This document shows positions 60,585 through 64,000 of a DNA stretch of 64,000 nt, piece by piece; position 1 is the stretch's first letter; every line of letters begins with the position of its first letter. Source of the DNA: Streptomyces sp. NBC_01231 (GTDB lineage: Bacteria; Actinomycetota; Actinomycetes; Streptomycetales; Streptomycetaceae). Both the position numbers and the translations under genes were made by a program. The DNA lies in contig CP108521.1 in assembly GCA_035999765.1 (NCBI GenBank), positions 7,812,001-7,876,000 of the forward strand. Reading direction: 5' to 3'. The notes under the pieces were generated by a model. It saw only the letters and a program-made list of their open reading frames with translations, did no database searches and was not told where the DNA came from.

Positions 60585-61742
60585 GTGCAGGCAGCAAGTG
60601 AATCCCCTCAACCACCCGCCTCCGGGCGTCTCCACCGGGCGCGTGCCCTCTACCGGAACGTCTCGAAGCGCAGGACCGCCTGGCTGTTGCTCAAGGACAC
60701 CGTCAACTCGTGCATGGAGTACCGGATCCTGGGCCTGGCCGCCGAGGCCGCGTTCTTCACGCTGCTGTCCGTCCCGCCGTTGCTGCTCAGCATGATCGGG
60801 CTGCTCGGCTACGTCGACGACTGGACCGGCGCCGACACCATCGCGAGCCTGGAGACCAACCTCCTGGAGGCTTCGCGCACGGTCCTGTCCGACAAGGGCG
60901 TCACACAGATCGCCCAGCCGATCCTGCACGACGTGATGAAGGGCGGCAGGCCCGACGTCATCTCCATCGGCTTCCTGTTCGCCCTGTGGTCGGGGTCCCG
61001 CGCGGTGAACGTCTTCATAGACACCATCACCGTGATGTACGGCCTCGACGGCGTCCGGGGCATCGTGAAGACCCGCCTGATGGCGTTCCTGCTGTTCATC
61101 GTGGCGCTGCTGATCGGCTCGATCGCGCTGCCGCTGATGGTGGCCGGGCCGGACGCGGTGGTGAACATCGTGTCGTGGTCCACGACGGTCGTGCAGGTGC
61201 TCTACTGGCCCGTCGTCATCGTGCTGTCCATCGTCTTCCTGACCACGCTCTACCACGTGTCGGTGCCCGTGCGCTCCCCGTGGATCGAGGACGTGCCCGG
61301 CGCCCTGGTCGCCCTGGGCATGTGGGTGCTCGGCAGTTTCCTGCTGCGCATCTACCTCACCAACACCGTCGAGGGCCCCACCATCTACGGCTCGCTCGCC
61401 GCGCCCGTCGCCGTGCTGCTGTGGATCGGTGTGTCCGCGTTCGCCGTCCTGGTCGGCGCCGCGGTCAACGCGGCCATCGACCGGGTCTGGCCGGCCGCCG
61501 CGACGGCCGCGGCGCGCGCCGCCAACGAACGCCTGCGCGAGGCCCAGGTCGCCGAGTACGTCGCCCGCGCCACCGCGGCCCGCGAGTCCGACCCCAACGC
61601 CCCCTACGACCCCGACGATCCCGACATGCCGTCCGAGTTCCCGGAACGCTGGTCCCGCTTCCTGCCTCCGGAGGACCTGACCTCCCGCCTGCGCACCCAC
61701 GTGAAGAACCCCCACCCGCCGCACAAGCCGGAGGGTTCCTAG
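60585..61742 (+). CDS. YihY/virulence factor BrkB family membrane protein
   Basis: 385 residues, GTG 60585. Six to seven membrane helices: AFFTLLSVPPLLLSMIGLLG, TRLMAFLLFIVALLIGSIAL, ALGMWVLGSFLLRIYL. The family signature surrounds the LWSGSRAVNVFIDTI and GPTIYGSLAAPVAVLLWIGVSAFAVLVGAAVNA stretches (second in two parts). The C-terminal ~70 residues are charged and Pro-rich. Cytoplasmic membrane protein, proposed transporter or lysis-related; function unsettled. Divergent from the Pls-like operon. Confidence 0.9.
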   Translation: MQAASESPQPPASGRLHRARALYRNVSKRRTAWLLLKDTVNSCMEYRILGLAAEAAFFTLLSVPPLLLSMIGLLGYVDDWTGADTIASLETNLLEASRTVLSDKGVTQIAQPILHDVMKGGRPDVISIGFLFALWSGSRAVNVFIDTITVMYGLDGVRGIVKTRLMAFLLFIVALLIGSIALPLMVAGPDAVVNIVSWSTTVVQVLYWPVVIVLSIVFLTTLYHVSVPVRSPWIEDVPGALVALGMWVLGSFLLRIYLTNTVEGPTIYGSLAAPVAVLLWIGVSAFAVLVGAAVNAAIDRVWPAAATAAARAANERLREAQVAEYVARATAARESDPNAPYDPDDPDMPSEFPERWSRFLPPEDLTSRLRTHVKNPHPPHKPEGS

Positions 61743-61862
61743 CAACCAGTCGAAGCCCCGGGGCGTGGGGTTCTGGGTGCGGGGCGCGGCCCGCGACGTC
61801 GGTGGCGGCGTGGGAAACGGGGGGCCGGGCGACCGGTCTGCCGACGGCGTAGCCTGGCTCAC

Positions 61863-62552
61863 GTGTACACGGAGCGGGCGTCCCGGCAGGCCGGGGCGGT
61901 GGTGTGGACGAACACCCCGTCCGGCTCCGGACCGGCGTCCGTCCTGCCCGACGGGTGCATGGACCTGCTGTGGAACGAGGGCCGGCTCCTGGTCGCCGGA
62001 CCCGACACGCGCGCGTACGTCCCCACGGGCGGGCCGAGCGGCTGGGCGGGAGTCCGCTTCTACCCCGGCACCGCGCCCGCCCTCCTGGGAGTCCCCGCGC
62101 ACGAGCTGCGCGACCGGCGCGTGCCGCTGTCCGACCTGCGCCCGGCCGTCGAGGTGCGGCGGCTCACCGCGCAGGTGAACGCGGCCGCCGACCCGGCGAG
62201 CGGCCTGGAGGAGGTGGCCCTGCGCTGGGCCGCCGCCGCCGAACCCCCGGACCCGCTCCTACGACGGCTCGTCACCGCCCTCGACAGGGGCCGCCCGGTC
62301 GCTGCCACCGCCGACGAACTCGGCTTCGGCGCCCGCCAGTTGCACCGCCGTTCTCTGACGGCCTTCGGCTATGGCCCGAAGACACTCGCCCGGGTGCTCC
62401 GACTGCAACGCGCCCTCGCGCTGGCCCGCGCCGGGGTCCCGTTCGCGGAGACGGCGGCCCGGTCCGGGTTCGCGGACCAGGCCCATCTGGCACGGGACGT
62501 ACGGGAGTTGGCGGGAATGCCGCTCAGTCGTCTACTGGCCCGCTCCGGGTAG
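61863..62552 (+). CDS. AraC family transcriptional regulator
   Basis: 229 residues, GTG 61863. N-terminal ligand-type domain ([43 protein letters not shown]) as in the DUF6597/AraC group. The C-terminal double helix-turn-helix is [22 protein letters not shown] and [25 protein letters not shown]. Its last 21 bases overlap the convergent VOC gene. Target unknown, possibly that neighbour. Confidence 0.9.
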   Translation: MYTERASRQAGAVVWTNTPSGSGPASVLPDGCMDLLWNEGRLLVAGPDTRAYVPTGGPSGWAGVRFYPGTAPALLGVPAHELRDRRVPLSDLRPAVEVRRLTAQVNAAADPASGLEEVALRWAAAAEPPDPLLRRLVTALDRGRPVAATADELGFGARQLHRRSLTAFGYGPKTLARVLRLQRALALARAGVPFAETAARSGFADQAHLARDVRELAGMPLSRLLARSG

Positions 62553-62936
62553 CGGCGCGAACAGGTCGACGCCGTTGCCGTCCGGGTCGAGCACCACGGC
62601 GTACCGCTGCCCCCAGAAGGCGTCCCACGGCTTCAGCTCACCGTGGTGACCGGCGCCGACCAGGGTCTCGTACACGGAGTCGACCTCGGACGGACTGTCG
62701 CACCGCAGCGCGAGCGAGGCGCGCCCGCCCCCGGCCGGTGGCTGCCACCCGGGAAGGAAGGAGCGCACGGTCTCCTCCGTGTCGAGCAACAGCCGCAGTC
62801 CGCCCGGCAGCTCGGCCTCGGCATGTGGCGCGTCCTCGGCGCCCTCGGGGAAGGCGAAGCCGAGTCGGCGGTAGAAGGTGACGGAGGCGGCCATGTCGGA
62901 GGCCACCAGGCCGATGGCATCGAATCGTGGACTCAT
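62532..62936 (-). CDS. VOC (glyoxalase/bleomycin-resistance-like) family protein
   Basis: 134 residues, ATG 62936. Two beta-alpha-beta-beta-beta modules: [23 protein letters not shown], and the second with [18 protein letters not shown] containing the typical C-terminal metal Glu/Asp region. Small dimeric metalloenzyme or binding protein; substrate unknown. It overlaps the AraC gene tail to tail. Confidence 0.92.
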   Translation of the reverse strand: MSPRFDAIGLVASDMAASVTFYRRLGFAFPEGAEDAPHAEAELPGGLRLLLDTEETVRSFLPGWQPPAGGGRASLALRCDSPSEVDSVYETLVGAGHHGELKPWDAFWGQRYAVVLDPDGNGVDLFAPLPGAGQ

Positions 62937-63092
62937 ACGGCCACCGTAGGCGGCGCTCTAACGGGGAGTCTTGAACGAATCGGACGTCACCGGAAGGCCT
63001 CGCGGCCCTCGCCGGGCCGGACGTCCCCGTCGGCCGGCTGCGGGAAGGGCGCACCCTGCCCGGGCGGGAGCGGTTCCCTGAAAGCTCCGCGC

Positions 63093-63725
63093 TCAACGAT
63101 ATTCGGCGACGATATCGTCCGGCTTGACAGGATTCCTGCGGCGCCGAACATATCGTGAGAACTCCACCGCACCGGTCACCGCGAACGCGAGCCCGACGCC
63201 GACGGCAATAGCAAGAAGCGTATTCTCCTGGAAGAAGACGCCACCGAGGTATCCCGACAGTGCGGTATAGGAACTCCATGTGGAGGTCGAAATCGCAACG
63301 TACAGCATGAACCTGCGCAGTGGGTATCTCACCACTCCCGCCGTTCCCGTGGCGAGATAGCGTCCGACCGGAATGAATCGCGTGGAGACGAGTACAAAAC
63401 CGCCGCGTAATTCAAGTTCGCGTTTGAACCAGTTGTACGCCTTCCGGCGTTTGGTGCCGACTGGCAGGCGCTTCAATACGCGTTCCCCCATCAACCGGCC
63501 GATGGCGTAGGGAACGAGGTCGCCGAGAAAGGCGCCGACTGTCGTGGCGGCGATGACAAGCATGATGTTCGTCTGTCCGGTTGCGCCGGCGATACCGGCG
63601 AGGAGCACGACGGGTTCACTCGGGATCAACGGGAGGAAAGAGTCGAGTAAGGACACCGCGATGAGTACGGCGTAGAGTGCGGGCGACGCTATCAACGACT
63701 CCGTGAGATTTATCCAGTCCGGCAT
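63093..63725 (-). CDS. DedA family membrane protein
   Basis: 210 residues, ATG 63725. DedA signatures: SLLDSFLPLIPSEPVVLLAG, ATTVGAFLGDLVPYAIGRLMG, and STRFIPVGRYLATGTAGV with the conserved Arg. About five helices; probable lipid (undecaprenyl-phosphate or phosphatidylethanolamine) scramblase/flippase, as shown for other DedA proteins. Codon use is AT-tolerant (AAT, ATA, TTT) and residue 106 is a TTA codon (63408-63410), implying bldA-dependent translation or recent acquisition. Confidence 0.93.
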   Translation of the reverse strand: MPDWINLTESLIASPALYAVLIAVSLLDSFLPLIPSEPVVLLAGIAGATGQTNIMLVIAATTVGAFLGDLVPYAIGRLMGERVLKRLPVGTKRRKAYNWFKRELELRGGFVLVSTRFIPVGRYLATGTAGVVRYPLRRFMLYVAISTSTWSSYTALSGYLGGVFFQENTLLAIAVGVGLAFAVTGAVEFSRYVRRRRNPVKPDDIVAEYR

Positions 63726-63809
63726 CTGCTACTCGCCCCTCGGTGTACGGTACGGAAATTCACGGGTGATTCCCTGATTCTTGCGCTGATTCTTGCGTCG
63801 GCCGGTGTG

Positions 63810-64000
63810 TCAGGTGGCGGGTGCCGTGGTGAGCATCCAGCGGCTGAAGGCGGCGTAGCGTTGCGCGAATTCGACAGCGTTGCCGGCATGTTCGACGGCG
63901 GCGGAATGCTCGCGGACCGTGTCGAAGCGGGCGCTGCGGGCGCGCTCGTAGGTCGTGAGGGCCTTTTCCAGTTCGGCCTCGGCTGTCAGGTTGCTGCGCA
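63810..64000 (-). CDS. Partial hypothetical protein, C-terminal end
   Basis: 63 codons of an open frame that runs off the window end, stopping at TGA 63810-63812. The sequence is helical and charged (ELEKALTTYERARSARFD, EHAGNAVEFAQRYAAFSRWM), suggesting the end of a helical bundle. No family recognised from this piece. Confidence 0.5.
   Translation of the reverse strand, partial: RSNLTAEAELEKALTTYERARSARFDTVREHSAAVEHAGNAVEFAQRYAAFSRWMLTTAPAT

Noticed and set aside
1..64000. Search for tRNA, rRNA, CRISPR arrays and complete insertion sequences
   Set aside because: No cloverleaf-like gene, rRNA sequence, regularly spaced repeats or intact transposase was seen by eye; short tRNA-like elements could still be missed.

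Overview
The window is high-GC actinobacterial DNA, almost certainly a Streptomyces chromosome. The support is strong G/C bias in third codon positions, frequent GTG/TTG starts, long antisense shadow frames, dense secreted and lipoprotein genes, a SAV2148-family gene, and rare TTA (bldA-type) codons in only two genes. I saw no tRNA, rRNA, CRISPR array or intact mobile element. One decayed TnpB gene (30.4-31.1 kb) is present.

Layout. 0-1.6 kb: end of an Xaa-Pro peptidase, a phosphotransferase and a gene remnant. 1.6-12.2 kb: the glycogen-to-trehalose genes treZ, treY and glgX on the minus strand, interrupted by an FHA protein and a proteolysis group (two paralogous M14 carboxypeptidases, one translationally coupled to a subtilisin-inhibitor-like protein). 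12.4-14.6 kb: a copper amine oxidase split over two secreted proteins. 14.7-17.8 kb: SAV2148-family protein, DEDDh exonuclease, phosphotransferase. 18.0-21.1 kb: a carbohydrate ABC importer without its own ATPase. 21.1-26.2 kb: DUF3152 protein, a response regulator/histidine kinase/GerMN lipoprotein operon, and an OleD-type macrolide glycosyltransferase. 26.2-31.1 kb: MMPL transporter, PadR regulator with a near-perfect operator shared with a divergent alpha/beta hydrolase, and the TnpB relic. 31.4-35.4 kb: ECF sigma factor with its partner, DUF1697, aldo/keto reductase, TIGR03086 protein. 35.5-37.1 kb: two secreted proteins of unknown function with less GC-rich codons.

37.2-46.7 kb is a complete sulfur-assimilation locus on the minus strand: cysteine-containing leader peptide, sir, zinc-ribbon protein, cysH, cysC, cysD, cysN, then a sulfonate-type ABC importer and a sirohydrochlorin chelatase. 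The first six protein genes are joined by 4-bp overlaps or a 2-bp gap. Sulfate is activated (CysDN, CysC), reduced (CysH, Sir), the importer brings in organosulfur compounds, and the chelatase supplies siroheme for Sir. 46.7-52.2 kb: acetyltransferase, secreted protein, GAF regulator, AidB-like acyl-CoA dehydrogenase.

52.3-60.6 kb is the most unusual part: a five-gene minus-strand operon closed by a 19-bp-arm terminator. It encodes a membrane protein resembling the C-terminal part of epsilon-poly-lysine synthetase (carrier domain, six membrane helices, three hexapeptide/condensation-like domains), a separate adenylation-carrier NRPS, a clavaminate-synthase-like oxygenase, and SbnB plus SbnA, which make L-2,3-diaminopropionate. 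The inferred product is a diaminopropionate-based isopeptide oligomer or polymer, possibly hydroxylated. The window ends with BrkB/YihY, AraC, VOC and DedA genes and a partial gene.
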